Made by a program: the position numbers and the translations under genes. From positions 1 through 64,000 of the forward strand of contig JAAYVF010000029.1 of the NCBI GenBank assembly GCA_012517325.1: a stretch of 64,000 nucleotides of DNA. The letters run 5' to 3'. Under the pieces are notes generated by a model, which saw only the letters and a program-made list of their open reading frames with translations, was not told the origin of the DNA and searched no databases. Below are positions 35,222 through 44,610 of the stretch, one piece after another (positions within the stretch are counted from its first letter, which is position 1; the number at the start of each line of letters is the position of its first letter). This DNA comes from Myxococcales bacterium (GTDB lineage Bacteria; Lernaellota; Lernaellaia; Lernaellales; Lernaellaceae).

Positions 35222-35259
35222 AAAAGAAAAGCCCCCGCGGGCTGTTCGCCGGGGGGCTT
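35222..35259 (-). terminator. Intrinsic terminator of the Cys-rich lipoprotein gene
   Basis: On the minus strand AAGCCCCC (35259-35252) pairs with GGGGGCTT (35236-35229) across a GC-rich loop and is followed by TTTTCTTTTG. It lies downstream of the gene at 35317 and upstream of mutL, separating the two transcripts. Confidence 0.7.
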
Positions 35260-35316
35260 GGTTCAAGCTCGATCAATCGGCGGGCGTCGGCGTTTGGCGC
35301 CCGGCATCGCCGCGGC

Positions 35317-35736
35317 CTAGAGGCCGAGATAAATCTTGCACTCTTCGAAACAGGTGTCGTCTTTCTCGTTCGCTTCGCAAACGCTGACGCAACCCAGGGT
35401 GCATTCCTTGTAACGGGTATAGTCGGCCTTGGTGGGCTCGTGATCCACTTCGTACTGCTTCATCAGGAGGGCGTCGCACTGGGTGACGCACAGGTTGATG
35501 TTTTCTTCCTGGCCGAAGTAGCAGCAGGAGCAGGCGTCGAAGCAATCCTCGATCACCAGATCGAACAACTCGCAGTTCAACTGATCGTCGTTGCGATCCT
35601 TGGCGTTGTTGTCGTCATCACTCTGTTGAGTCAGGTAATCCTTGTGGCGATATTCATCGTGATCACCGCAAGCCGTCAAGAATAGGCCCATTCCCAGGGA
35701 CGCCAGAATCGCGAACACGAGCAAATAGCGTTTCAT
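35317..35736 (-). CDS. Cys-rich lipoprotein
   Basis: A 139-residue lipoprotein: signal peptide, lipobox LTAC (Cys23), Asp/Asn/Lys linker (~25-50), then a Cys-rich domain with at least eleven cysteines in spaced CxxxC and CC pairs (e.g. CFDACSCCYFG, CVTQC, CTLGCVSVCEA, CFEEC). These probably form disulfide-stapled helical hairpins as in other extracytoplasmic Cys-module lipoproteins. Similar Cys modules occur in the lipoproteins at 57 and 54707. No enzyme motif. Function unknown. Confidence 0.75.
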   Translation of the reverse strand: MKRYLLVFAILASLGMGLFLTACGDHDEYRHKDYLTQQSDDDNNAKDRNDDQLNCELFDLVIEDCFDACSCCYFGQEENINLCVTQCDALLMKQYEVDHEPTKADYTRYKECTLGCVSVCEANEKDDTCFEECKIYLGL

Positions 35737-35978
35737 ACTTGTCTCCGTTGAGTTTCTAACGGCGAATTATGCGCCTCGCTAGCAAGGTCGTATTTATTTA
35801 GCAGGAAGCCCGCGGCAAATCAAGCCGGATTTTCACTCTCCGATCCAGGCCGAAACCGACGCTTTTTCCTTTTCTCAACAAACGCTTTTTAAAGTTATAC
35901 CAGCAAAAAAACGCCACAAATACAGCCAGTTCCGAGTTTTCGCATCGTCCGGCCCTCGTCTCCGGGTTCGAACGGCGC

Positions 35979-36548
35979 TCACGGTAGCGGAGCGCGTTCG
36001 ACCACCGTGTATCGCGCGCCGGAAGGCAGCAGGTCGGAACGATACAAAATCAGCGCCTCCGCGTCGAACTCGCCGAAAGAACGACCTTCGAGTTGATGCA
36101 TCGCCTTGTGCAGGGAACCCAGTTGTTTCGGCAACTTCATTCGTCCGAGGGTGACATGCGGATGAAACGGCCGCTCTTCGCGCGCGAAGCCGATGGTTTC
36201 CATGGCCAGTTCGAGGCGCTGCACCATTTGTTCGAGAACCGCCGTCTCGCCGCGCAGGCCGGCCCAGACAACCCGCGGTTTTTCTACATTGGGAAACACC
36301 CCGATACCTTCGCAGGTCAGGCGGATCTTTTTTTCGACCGTCGCCGCGGTCAGTTTCATCGCGTGCCCGATGTCGGCCACCCGCTCCGCCGGAGTGTCGC
36401 CGAAGAACTTCACCGTCAGGTGCATTCCCGCCAGGCCCACGCCGCGCACGTGCGAATTGGCATGGGTCAAGGCATCTTGCGCCCGCGCCAGCTCCTGCTT
36501 GACCGGCTCGGGAAGCGGGATCGCGATGAACAGCCGCCACGAGTTCAT
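35979..36548 (-). CDS. thpR: RNA 2',3'-cyclic phosphodiesterase
   Basis: A 189-residue 2H-phosphoesterase of the LigT/ThpR family. The two catalytic HxTx motifs are HLTVKFF (~44) and HPHVTLGR (~129). It hydrolyses 2',3'-cyclic phosphates in RNA ends. The start at 36548 overlaps the cinA stop (ATGA), as in many genomes where the two are adjacent. Downstream, 35737-35978 has no gene. Confidence 0.9.
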   Translation of the reverse strand: MNSWRLFIAIPLPEPVKQELARAQDALTHANSHVRGVGLAGMHLTVKFFGDTPAERVADIGHAMKLTAATVEKKIRLTCEGIGVFPNVEKPRVVWAGLRGETAVLEQMVQRLELAMETIGFAREERPFHPHVTLGRMKLPKQLGSLHKAMHQLEGRSFGEFDAEALILYRSDLLPSGARYTVVERAPLP

Positions 36549-37777
36549 GACGACAAGACCCTCCGCAAGCGGTCGAGCGCCTGTTCGGCGGCGACCAACC
36601 GCACCCGCCGGCGATCGCCGGAAAAGACGTCGCGCCACGCCTGGACATCGCTCGGACCGGCCAAAGCCATGTGCACGAGGCCGACGGGCTTCTCGAGCGT
36701 GCCGCCCGACGGCCCGGCGATGCCGGTTACCGCGATGGCGAGATCGGCGCCGGAGCGTTCGCGCAGGCCGGCCGCCATAGCCTCGGCGACCTCGCGACTG
36801 ACGGCGCCGTGGGCGGCGATCAGTTCGGCCGGCACCCCGAGCTGGCGGACTTTCGCCTCGTTGCTGTAGGTCACCGCGCCCTCGCGAAACCAGGCGGAAC
36901 TGCCGGGGACATTGGTGCAGCGGGCGGCGATCAATCCTCCGGTGCAGCTTTCCGCCGTGGCCAGGGTCAGGTTCTTCGCCAGCAACAGCCCGGCCACCAC
37001 TTCTTCCAGCGTGCGGCCGTCGTCGGTGATGACCGCCGGCCCGATGGCCGGTTCGATCAGGGCGCGGGCCGCCGCGAGCTTGGCTTTGGCGGCTTCCGGT
37101 TCGGCGTCGCGCGCCGTCAGGGTCACCATGATTTCCGGCGTCATCGCGGTGAAGGCCAGATCGACGTCGCCCAGTTCGATCAGCGCGAGCCGCTTATCGA
37201 GCGCGCCCTCGGCCCAGCCGAAAGTCCGCAAGCTGACCGACGCCACCGCGTGATGCGATGGCAGGTGTCGCTTTAAATAAGGAACGATCTGTTCACGCGC
37301 CATCATTTCCAGTTCGCGCGGCACGCCCGGGGCGAACAGCGCGTGCCGGCCGCCGGCGGCGAAGGCGAAACCGGCGGCGGTGCCGATCGGGTTGGCGAGA
37401 ATCGTCGCGCCCTGCGGAAACTGGGCCTGCCGGCGGTTGTTGTCCGACAACTCGCGGCCGAAGCGCTTGAAAAACTCGACCAAGAGCGCCAGCGTCGGCG
37501 CGTCCTCGACCAGCGGCACGTCGAAAACCGCCGCCGCCGCGTCGCGCGTGCGGTCGTCCACCGTCGGCCCGAGCCCGCCGGTCACCACCACCACGTCGGC
37601 GCGTTCCCAGGCTTCCCGCAATGCCGCCGCGATGTCGTCAAAGCCGTCGCCGACCACCGTGGCTCGATCGAAGATCAGGCCGATTTCCTTCAGCGCCAGC
37701 GCCAGCAACTGCGTATTGGTGTCGCTCCAGCGCCCGTCGAGCAGTTCCGCGCCGGTGAGAATCAGTTCCAGCCGCAT
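36545..37777 (-). CDS. cinA: Competence/damage-inducible protein CinA (nicotinamide-nucleotide amidohydrolase)
   Basis: A 410-residue two-domain protein: an N-terminal MoCF-like domain (LILTGAELLDG, VVTGGLGPTVDD, LFAPGVPRELE) and a C-terminal PncC-type nicotinamide-nucleotide amidase (ESCTGGLIAARCTNVPGSS, AVTGIAGPSGGT). The family has ADP-ribose pyrophosphatase and NMN deamidase activities. The ATG at 37777 gives the usual MRLELILTG start. It overlaps pgpA by 16 nt and thpR by 4 nt, forming one operon. Confidence 0.93.
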   Translation of the reverse strand: MRLELILTGAELLDGRWSDTNTQLLALALKEIGLIFDRATVVGDGFDDIAAALREAWERADVVVVTGGLGPTVDDRTRDAAAAVFDVPLVEDAPTLALLVEFFKRFGRELSDNNRRQAQFPQGATILANPIGTAAGFAFAAGGRHALFAPGVPRELEMMAREQIVPYLKRHLPSHHAVASVSLRTFGWAEGALDKRLALIELGDVDLAFTAMTPEIMVTLTARDAEPEAAKAKLAAARALIEPAIGPAVITDDGRTLEEVVAGLLLAKNLTLATAESCTGGLIAARCTNVPGSSAWFREGAVTYSNEAKVRQLGVPAELIAAHGAVSREVAEAMAAGLRERSGADLAIAVTGIAGPSGGTLEKPVGLVHMALAGPSDVQAWRDVFSGDRRRVRLVAAEQALDRLRRVLSS

Positions 37778-38232
37778 CCGAGCCACCCCAGCGCGCAGAA
37801 AACGCGCAGCAGAATGTTGGCGTACACGGCGGCCGCCACATCGTCGGCCATCACGCCCAAGCCGCCGGCCTGGGCGCGGTCGATCTGGCGGGCCGGCCAG
37901 AACTTGGCGATGTCGAAAAAGCGGAAAAAGAAAAACGCCCAGAAGAGGTTCCAGAAGCCGACCGGCACCAGGTACATCGTCAGGACGTAACCGACGATTT
38001 CGTCGATGACGATGTTGCTCGAATCGCTTTCGCCGAAATGCCGTTCGGCGAAATCCGCGGCCTTGATGCCGATGAAAAACAGCACGAGCATCGCGAGGAA
38101 ATACGCGAACGGCGAGCCTTGCGCCAAGAGCAGCACCAGCGGAATGCCGACCAGGGTTCCCCAGGTGCCGGAAGCCGGGCGCAGATAACCGGTGCCCAGC
38201 CCAGTGGCGATCGCCAGGTAAATCGTTTTCAC
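37762..38232 (-). CDS. pgpA: Phosphatidylglycerophosphatase A
   Basis: A 156-residue integral membrane phosphatase that converts phosphatidylglycerol-phosphate to phosphatidylglycerol. Motifs: GTGYLRPASGTWGT and IVIDEIVGY, four TM segments. Starts at GTG 38232 (SD AAGGAG, 6-nt spacing); an in-frame extension upstream is not protein-like. It begins the pgpA-cinA-thpR operon. Confidence 0.92.
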   Translation of the reverse strand: MKTIYLAIATGLGTGYLRPASGTWGTLVGIPLVLLLAQGSPFAYFLAMLVLFFIGIKAADFAERHFGESDSSNIVIDEIVGYVLTMYLVPVGFWNLFWAFFFFRFFDIAKFWPARQIDRAQAGGLGVMADDVAAAVYANILLRVFCALGWLGCGWN

Positions 38233-38284
38233 TGTCGTCTCCTTCGTCGATTTACGCTCAGGTTGCCGGAGCGCTACGCGGGCG

Positions 38285-40216
38285 TCAAGGCGTCGCACGG
38301 AACACGGCGGCCTCGCCCACCAGCAGCGTCCGCCCCGCTTCGGGGGCGATGTCCGGTCGCTGATCCTGCCAGATGATCCGGTCGGTCCGCACCGCCAGCT
38401 CCACCGCCGGACGGTCGTTGACGCGCGCGGGCAACGGGCCGGTCAGCCGGTATTGATCGGTGCGATCCGCCGACACCGCCGCCACCGGCTCGCCCTCGAC
38501 CAGCAACCGCACCGTCAGCGCCGCGCCCCGGTACAGGTCGGTGTTGACGAAAACCAGCACGCTCGCCGTATCGGCGTCCGGCGGCTTCCGCAACCAGACG
38601 CCCGCTCCGTTGCTCGTCCATTGCCAGCCCTCCGCCGTGGGCAGCCACCGGCCGCGCAACCAGCGCTCCGGCGTGCGGTCGGCGCGAAAGTCGAGGCGGG
38701 TCGGCGCTTCCGCGGCGAGCCAGGCCGCGTATCGTGCGCGATCGGCGACGTACCGGCGAATCGCCGGTCGGCGCGCCGCAAATTCCGGCGGCGTGGTTTC
38801 GTACAAATGATCGGCCAGCCAAAGCGCCGCGTCGCTCATCACCGGCGTATCCGGAACGGGACTGGGCTCGAACCAAAGCCGATCGTAAGCCGCCGTCGTT
38901 CGCTCCAGTTGAGCCGCCGTGTCCGCCGGATCCTGTTTGAATCCGCGCCGGACGAATTCGCGGGGCGATGTCGCCAGCAACGAATCCTCGGGAAGCGGCC
39001 GAGACGCGTAATGGCGTAACTCGAAGGTCGCGCCCAGCACCACGTCGCCCGGCTCCAGCCGCGCGACCAGATCCCGCGCGACGCCGCGCCAATCGTCGCG
39101 GAAATAACGCGGATCGGCCCGGTGCTGCGCCAACGCCAAAACGGCCAGCGCCAACCAGAACCCCAGGCCGAGCCAGGACAGCGGATGATTGCGCCGGCCG
39201 GTGACGCCCAGGCCGAGCAGCATAGCCGCCGCGGGCAGCGTGACCAACAGGTATTTCGCCTCCGCGACCGGCGCCGCGAGGGACGCGAGGCTCAGCGCGA
39301 CCGGCGGAACGAAAGCCCACCACACCAGGATCCGGCTTCTTTTTTCGCGCCACGCCAGACGCGCGCCGTTCAGCAACAACGCCAGCCCCGGTAAAGCCAG
39401 CGCGAAATACAACCATGGAAAGAGTCCGTCGTGCCGGTCGTAGATCCGGTCCAGAAATCCGGTGAAGGTCGTCTCCCGCCAGGGAATACCGCCGAACGAC
39501 CAGATCGTCAGCCAATTCCAGAGCGGGTCGGCGTCGCCGCCCAGCAGCTTGATGGAAAAATTGCGGTGGACGAGCTGCCAGGCCAGCATCAGAAAACCGG
39601 GGATGAAACACAGCAAAGCCGGCCGGAAAATCCGCCGGTGAAGAACGCGCCGCGCCGCGTGATCCATGTTCCACGTACCGATGATTTGCGCGGCGACCAG
39701 ATGCAGCACGAGGTAATCGGTATACAGGCCGGCCACCGTGACCGCGAGATAGCCGCCCCGAGCCCGCCGATCGCCGCCGGCCGCCGCGGGCAACAGCGCG
39801 AACGACAACAAACCCAGCAACACGGCCAGGGCGTGCGGCCGAAATTCGCCGGAGTAGTACACGTGGGCCGGCCAGAGCGCGCCGAGCCAGACGGCCGCGA
39901 CGGCCGCGCGCGGGCCGAGCAGCCGCCGCGCGATCCGCCAGCCGACGAACAGCGAGGCGACGCCGCACAGCGCGGGCAGCAGCCGCAGCGTCGTTTCGCC
40001 GTGGCCGAGATACTGCCAGCAATGCGCCAGGAGATAAAACAGCGGCGGGTGCAGATCGGTCAGGACGATGGTGGCCAGCACCTTGGGCAGCGGCTTGGCG
40101 GCGACCAGCAGGGTCGCGATCTCGTCGCTCCACAGGCTCTGCCGCGACAGCGCGGTAAACCGGAAAAACGCGCCCGCCGCCAGGGCCAGCCCGACCGCGA
40201 CGCGTTCGCGGTTCAC
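38285..40216 (-). CDS. GT39/ArnT-like membrane glycosyltransferase
   Basis: A 643-residue polytopic protein with ~9-11 hydrophobic helices in the first 430 residues and a ~200-residue C-terminal extracytoplasmic domain. The first loop SLWSDEIATL and the DLHPPLFYLLAH motif are those of the PMT/ArnT/GT39 superfamily, where the Asp binds the lipid-linked sugar donor. It likely transfers a sugar or aminoarabinose-type group onto lipid or protein at the periplasmic face. It overlaps the phosphodiester-glycosidase-domain gene by 4 nt (ATGA). Confidence 0.85.
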   Translation of the reverse strand: MNRERVAVGLALAAGAFFRFTALSRQSLWSDEIATLLVAAKPLPKVLATIVLTDLHPPLFYLLAHCWQYLGHGETTLRLLPALCGVASLFVGWRIARRLLGPRAAVAAVWLGALWPAHVYYSGEFRPHALAVLLGLLSFALLPAAAGGDRRARGGYLAVTVAGLYTDYLVLHLVAAQIIGTWNMDHAARRVLHRRIFRPALLCFIPGFLMLAWQLVHRNFSIKLLGGDADPLWNWLTIWSFGGIPWRETTFTGFLDRIYDRHDGLFPWLYFALALPGLALLLNGARLAWREKRSRILVWWAFVPPVALSLASLAAPVAEAKYLLVTLPAAAMLLGLGVTGRRNHPLSWLGLGFWLALAVLALAQHRADPRYFRDDWRGVARDLVARLEPGDVVLGATFELRHYASRPLPEDSLLATSPREFVRRGFKQDPADTAAQLERTTAAYDRLWFEPSPVPDTPVMSDAALWLADHLYETTPPEFAARRPAIRRYVADRARYAAWLAAEAPTRLDFRADRTPERWLRGRWLPTAEGWQWTSNGAGVWLRKPPDADTASVLVFVNTDLYRGAALTVRLLVEGEPVAAVSADRTDQYRLTGPLPARVNDRPAVELAVRTDRIIWQDQRPDIAPEAGRTLLVGEAAVFRATP

Positions 40217-41889
40217 TTCCGTTCCGTGATCAGGATCACGCTCGGCAGCGCGTAGGGGCAGGTCGCCGCCGGATCACTGAGCGCGAACTGATCCTCGCTG
40301 TTGCGATCCACCAGTTGGCCGTCGACCAGCATCCGCGCCCCTACCGTGCCGTCCAGGTTGACCGCGCGCGTACAGCCCAGTTCGCGCAGCAGCCGCGCCA
40401 GTTCATCGAGGTCCAGGCCGACGCTGTTTTGCGGGCTGTAGCCGTCCACCGCCACCGCGAGCAGCCGGTAATCCGGCGTGATGCCCCAGGCCAACCGCGG
40501 CAGCAGATTTCGCGCGGCGCGCGTCCGCGGCCCGAAAGCCGCCGGCGCGGCGAAACCGTCGAAATGATCCGCATCGAGATCGCCGTCCAGTTGCCCGTCG
40601 GTCAATAACGCCGGCCCGCCGGCGATGGCCGCGTCGAGCCGGTCGAGGCCGCGCATCGCGGGCATCTCGAAATAGACCCACTCGCCCGGTTCGACTTCGC
40701 CCAGCAGGCCCAGACCGGCCGAACCCGGGTGCGCCGCGATGACGATGCCGCCGAGGGGCGGCACGGCGGAGGCGTCGCGCTGCACCAAACCGACCTTGCG
40801 ACCGACGACGGTCAGCACCAACGGCGCGGGCGGAATCGGTTTTTTGAATTGATCGGTGTAGACGCCGATCTCGCCGGGCAACAGGTGTTCGCTGTCGACC
40901 TTGCGCACGACGATGCCGGCCTTGCCCAGACGCAGGCGCAGGCCGATCGGCACGACGCGCCAGATGTCCACCAGGCCCGCCTCGTCCATCAACAGCGCGG
41001 TGCGCGAGGGGAACGGCGGCACGTGCACCTCGCCGTCGGCGATCAACAGGCCCACCGGTTCGCCCAGCCGCCGGATCGCCGCTTCGCCCTCGAGGCTCAT
41101 CGCGAAGCCGCCGCCGGTGCCGTGAACCGCGCCCTGGGCCGCGGCGACCGCCGCCAGGTCGCGCTCCCGTTCGGGCAGCAGCGAGGTATTGACGATCTTC
41201 AGCCGCCACTTCTTCGGCGAGATTTCCAGGATGTTGGCGCGGAGCGGGCCGAAGCGAAACGGGCCGGTGATGACGCCGTGGCGCAATCCGCCCGCGTCCT
41301 TGCTCCACTTCACATCCTTGCTTTCCGGCCGTTTGGGCGCGTAGGGAAACGCGACCCGCGACCGTTCACGCATCATCAGGGAATAAAAATGATCGACGCA
41401 GTCCAGCACGTCGCGCGCCCGCCAGGGGCCCGGCTGGTCGATCCATTCGTCGATCTCGTCGAGAAACGCCGCCTTGAGCACCAGCATGGTTTCGTGGCGC
41501 GTGCTCTCGCGGATCAGCCGGTCGGCCAGATCCAGCAGCGCCAGCGCCCGGCGCTCGCACCAGGCGGCCAGGTTTTCGTGCGTATGCGAAATGAGCGAGG
41601 CGTATAGCTCGACCCGCATCCGCTCGGCGAGATTCTCGACTTCCTCGCGCAGCTTTTCGAAATCGGTGCTCTCGAGCAGCACGCTGATGCGATCGCCGTT
41701 CAGCCGCACCCGCGCTTCCGATTGCAACGTCTCCAGCGCCTGCCGGGCGAGCGGCCGCACGTCCTCACCGCGCAAAACCAGGCCCAACAGCGCGTTGCGC
41801 ACCAGCTTCTCGCCGTGGTGCACCTCCGCGCCGTTGCTGGCCAGCCAGGCGCAGCGGCAAATCAGCCGAGTCAGGTCCGGGCGCTGCAA
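40213..41889 (-). CDS. Phosphodiester glycosidase-domain (NAGPA) protein
   Basis: About 558 residues, starting at TTG 41889 (SD AAGGAG). The N-terminal ~250 residues are helical and charged, without a signal peptide. The C-terminal ~300 residues match the phosphodiester glycosidase (NAGPA/DUF2233) fold: LEISPKKWRLKIV, HGTGGGFAM, LLAVAVDGYSPQNSVGLDLDELARLL and CTRAVNLDGTVGARML. NAGPA domains act on sugar phosphodiesters outside the cytosol, so an export signal is missing or this is a membrane-peripheral variant. Its overlap with a GT39-type gene suggests the two act on a shared lipid-linked sugar. Confidence 0.75.
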   Translation of the reverse strand: MQRPDLTRLICRCAWLASNGAEVHHGEKLVRNALLGLVLRGEDVRPLARQALETLQSEARVRLNGDRISVLLESTDFEKLREEVENLAERMRVELYASLISHTHENLAAWCERRALALLDLADRLIRESTRHETMLVLKAAFLDEIDEWIDQPGPWRARDVLDCVDHFYSLMMRERSRVAFPYAPKRPESKDVKWSKDAGGLRHGVITGPFRFGPLRANILEISPKKWRLKIVNTSLLPERERDLAAVAAAQGAVHGTGGGFAMSLEGEAAIRRLGEPVGLLIADGEVHVPPFPSRTALLMDEAGLVDIWRVVPIGLRLRLGKAGIVVRKVDSEHLLPGEIGVYTDQFKKPIPPAPLVLTVVGRKVGLVQRDASAVPPLGGIVIAAHPGSAGLGLLGEVEPGEWVYFEMPAMRGLDRLDAAIAGGPALLTDGQLDGDLDADHFDGFAAPAAFGPRTRAARNLLPRLAWGITPDYRLLAVAVDGYSPQNSVGLDLDELARLLRELGCTRAVNLDGTVGARMLVDGQLVDRNSEDQFALSDPAATCPYALPSVILITERK

Positions 41890-41943
41890 TTTCGACTCCT
41901 TCTTGTCGGGCAGTGAGGAATATATTAATGGGTGGAGACAATG

Positions 41944-42360
41944 ATGCAATCGGCGCGACGGATTTTTTTCGCGTTGCTGCTGGCGGCCGTGCTGGCCGGT
42001 CTGGCCGGCTGCGCGACCGCGCCGGTCATCCCCCGGCCCGCCGGATGGACCGAAACCGGCGACGCCAGTTGGTACGGCGAGGCGTTTCAAGGCCGCCAGA
42101 CCGCCAGCGGCGAACCGTTCGACCAACGCAAGCTCACCGCGGCCCACCGCACCCTGCCCTTCGGAACCTACGTCGAGGTGACGCGCCTCGACAACGGCAA
42201 GCGGGTCGTGGTGCGCATCAACGATCGCGGCCCGTTCGTCGGCGGCCGGATCATCGACCTGTCCCGCGCCGCCGCCGAACGATTGGAGATGATTCGGGAC
42301 GGCACGGCGAAAGTGCGCCTCCGCGTGCTGGAAAAACCCGGCGGACCGCCGTCGATCTGA
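41944..42360 (+). CDS. rlpA: RlpA-type septal ring lytic transglycosylase
   Basis: A 138-residue lipoprotein with lipobox LAGC and a double-psi beta-barrel domain ([20 protein letters not shown], ...[30 protein letters not shown]), the RlpA catalytic core that cleaves naked peptidoglycan glycan strands. The C-terminal SPOR domain of classic RlpA is absent, so septal targeting must be otherwise provided or lost. The ATG at 41944 has GGAG 6 nt upstream. It is divergent from the NAGPA-domain gene. Confidence 0.92.
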   Translation: MQSARRIFFALLLAAVLAGLAGCATAPVIPRPAGWTETGDASWYGEAFQGRQTASGEPFDQRKLTAAHRTLPFGTYVEVTRLDNGKRVVVRINDRGPFVGGRIIDLSRAAAERLEMIRDGTAKVRLRVLEKPGGPPSI

Positions 42361-43476
42361 TCAATCGGGCCCGGCCGTCGGATCGCCGTCGGCATAGCCG
42401 TAGATCAATCGCGCGCCCTCATGGAACGGTTCGACCAGCGCCACGTTCTCGAAGGCGATGCCGCCCGGCACCGGGTTGGTGGTCTTCCAAAACACGAACC
42501 GGCCGTTGACCAGGCCGCGCAGGTCGGGCCGGACTTCCTCGCGCGGCACCCGGAAATATTGCGTCAGCCGCCGCGGGTGCGGATAGAAGCCGGGCCCTTC
42601 CCACGGTCGATCCTCGTCGGGCCGCGCCGCGAAAATCACATCGCCGGCGCGGTTCCTCGCCAGTTCGCGCAACGGAAAGAAAAACGGCTCGGCGAAACCG
42701 TTGCCCTGGTAATCGGGCCACATTTTTTTCGCGTTCATGATGCGATCGGCCAGGAGCAACTCGCGCAGGCGGGTGAGATTGCCGAAGGTCGAGGACAGCA
42801 CGCACATTTTCAGCGGCGGGCAATCGGGTTCGGTGAAAAATTGGAACTCGATTTCTTGCGGCCGATCCGCGCGGAGGGTGGCTAGCAGATACACTCGCGC
42901 GCCGTTATGAAATTTTTCGTACCGCAATACGACCGCCAGCCGGCCGGCGCCGTTCGGAGTCGCCTGAATCCGGGCCGCCTCGGCCAGCGGCGGCGGCTGC
43001 CTTTTCGCCCATTCGTAAACCCGCTCATGGAAGTCGTGCGGGTAAGGATTAATGAGGATGCCCGGGCGGCCGTCGGTCGGGCTGTCTTCCAACTCGCTCA
43101 TCCCGCGCTTGCCCCGCGGCGTCACCGGGCTGAGCGCGAAAAAATTGATGAAGTGGATGCGGCCGTTTTCCTCGTAGCCCACGCGGAGCAGCCCGCGCGG
43201 ACCGCCCGCCGTCCGCGGCGCGAAGCCGACGATAGCCGGATGGATCCCCAGGACGATGCCGCTCCGAATGCCCCACAGGGGCGGATCGTCCGCGGTTTGC
43301 GGCGCGAAAAACGGCCCCCGTTCAGCCTGGATCGGCGGCGTCGGCTGAATGTATCGGCCACGGGGTGCCGTCGCGCAGCCGCCAAGGAAGACCGCAGGTA
43401 AAAAGATCCCGATTAAAAAGATAAGGAGCCCCCGCCGGTCGCGGCGCGGACTCCCTTGGTTTGTCGCCCGGATCAT
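42361..43476 (-). CDS. Lipoprotein of unknown function
   Basis: A 371-residue protein: basic N-terminus, TM/lipobox FLGGC followed by ATAP, and a mature domain with blocks such as LWGIRSGIVLGIHPAIVGFAPRT, GRIHFINFFALSPVTPRGKRGMSELE and GFYPHPRRLTQYFRVPREEV. Not recognised; the blocks look like a metal- or nucleotide-independent binding domain. The ATG at 43476 avoids overlap with the upstream gene; a start at 43509 is possible. Same strand as, and 16 bp after, the lipoprotein at 43493. Confidence 0.65.
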   Translation of the reverse strand: MIRATNQGSPRRDRRGLLIFLIGIFLPAVFLGGCATAPRGRYIQPTPPIQAERGPFFAPQTADDPPLWGIRSGIVLGIHPAIVGFAPRTAGGPRGLLRVGYEENGRIHFINFFALSPVTPRGKRGMSELEDSPTDGRPGILINPYPHDFHERVYEWAKRQPPPLAEAARIQATPNGAGRLAVVLRYEKFHNGARVYLLATLRADRPQEIEFQFFTEPDCPPLKMCVLSSTFGNLTRLRELLLADRIMNAKKMWPDYQGNGFAEPFFFPLRELARNRAGDVIFAARPDEDRPWEGPGFYPHPRRLTQYFRVPREEVRPDLRGLVNGRFVFWKTTNPVPGGIAFENVALVEPFHEGARLIYGYADGDPTAGPD

Positions 43477-43492
43477 GCGACGCGGTCCCCGC

Positions 43493-44410
43493 TTATTGCG
43501 GGCACGCATCCTTCAGATAGTCCAGGTTGAATTCGTCGGCGAATTCCGTGCAACCCGGAATCTCGGGGATGTTGAAGTCCGACTCGGCCTTGATGACCAG
43601 CTCGAACTTCTTCACCGTCAGGTGCCACTGCAACAGCTCTTCGACGCTCGGGCACTGGCTGGTCGAACCGGTGAGCAGGCCCTCGATCAGACAAAGCCCG
43701 AACTTGTCCAGAATTTCCTTCCAGTTGGCGCCGTTGTCGAAATCGGCCATGCGATACAACGCTTTGTAGCCGATGCCGATCGAATAGGAATTGTTGATGG
43801 CATCGACCAAATTCGGCACGTTCTTGATCGACAGGTCGATCGTCTCGCCCGGTTTCACGATGAATTGGCCGTCCTCGTCGACCCGCGGGTCGGCGAAGGG
43901 GATCATCGCCGAGGCATCCCACGCTTCGGCCTTTTCGCCGTCGCCCAGGAAAAGTTGGAACTCGACCGGCACGCTGACCCAGACGTCGGTGTCGTTGCTG
44001 ACCTTGAAATTCACCCCGACCTGGGTGACTTTCACGTAGTCGCGCACCGAATCGGCGATCTGCTCGTCGACCGCCACCGACAGCACGCCCGGCTGCAGGA
44101 TTTCGATCGAGGCGTTGCGCAGCTTTTTCTCGACATCGTCGAAAAAGTCCTGAATGGCGCCTTCACTCGGTTGCAACCAGTCCGGGATGTCCTGATCGTC
44201 CAGCTCGCTCTGGATCGAATCGACCAGGCCGTCGAGGGTGACGTCGGTGGGGAAGATCGGGATGTCGATCGGCAAGAGCGGCAGGGTCGCCTGGCCCTTG
44301 ATCTCGCCGTCCTCGACGGTGACGCCGTCGCCGCTGCCGCAGGAAATCATCAAGCCGATGAACATGGTCGCGAAAGTTAAAGCAATTAAGCCATAATAAC
44401 TCTTTTTCAT
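43493..44410 (-). CDS. Lipoprotein of unknown function with strong promoter
   Basis: A 305-residue lipoprotein: signal peptide, lipobox MISC (Cys24), then a soluble domain with Asp/Asn-rich loops and strands (VKVTQVGVNFKVSNDTDVWVSV, IDLSIKNVPNLVDAIN, FELVIKAESDFNIPEIPG). Six or so cysteines at the C-terminal half. A well-formed promoter lies 40-66 nt upstream. Function unknown. Confidence 0.75.
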   Translation of the reverse strand: MKKSYYGLIALTFATMFIGLMISCGSGDGVTVEDGEIKGQATLPLLPIDIPIFPTDVTLDGLVDSIQSELDDQDIPDWLQPSEGAIQDFFDDVEKKLRNASIEILQPGVLSVAVDEQIADSVRDYVKVTQVGVNFKVSNDTDVWVSVPVEFQLFLGDGEKAEAWDASAMIPFADPRVDEDGQFIVKPGETIDLSIKNVPNLVDAINNSYSIGIGYKALYRMADFDNGANWKEILDKFGLCLIEGLLTGSTSQCPSVEELLQWHLTVKKFELVIKAESDFNIPEIPGCTEFADEFNLDYLKDACPQ

Positions 44411-44447
44411 CGCCGTCCCTTTCCGGTTGTTTTCCCAACTAAATGGG

Positions 44448-44476
44448 AAAATAGTAGGACCGCTTACTGAAGTCAA
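44448..44476 (-). promoter_or_regulatory. Sigma70-like promoter for the lipoprotein at 43493
   Basis: On the minus strand TTGACT (44476-44471), 17-nt spacer, TATTTT (44453-44448). Confidence 0.6.
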
Positions 44477-44574
44477 ATCGACTACCGCTTCAAAAGCCTA
44501 TCGACGACCGCTTTGTGATGTGTTATAGGAATTACCGAATTGCTGAATGACTAGGGGTTATTATTCTCGACGCG

Positions 44575-44580
44575 TATAAT
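44575..44580 (+). promoter_or_regulatory. -10 box TATAAT upstream of the gene at 44611
   Basis: An exact TATAAT 31 bp before the start codon at 44611. No matching -35 hexamer at 16-18 nt; an activator or alternative factor may be needed. Confidence 0.4.
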
Positions 44581-44610
44581 TAGTATCCCGATAAACCAAA
44601 GGAGAGGACC

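Noticed and set aside
32340-35387. 1015-codon + strand open frame over meaB and mutL
   Set aside because: Antisense to two clear housekeeping genes; amino-acid composition is His/Arg/Gln-heavy and lacks any motif.
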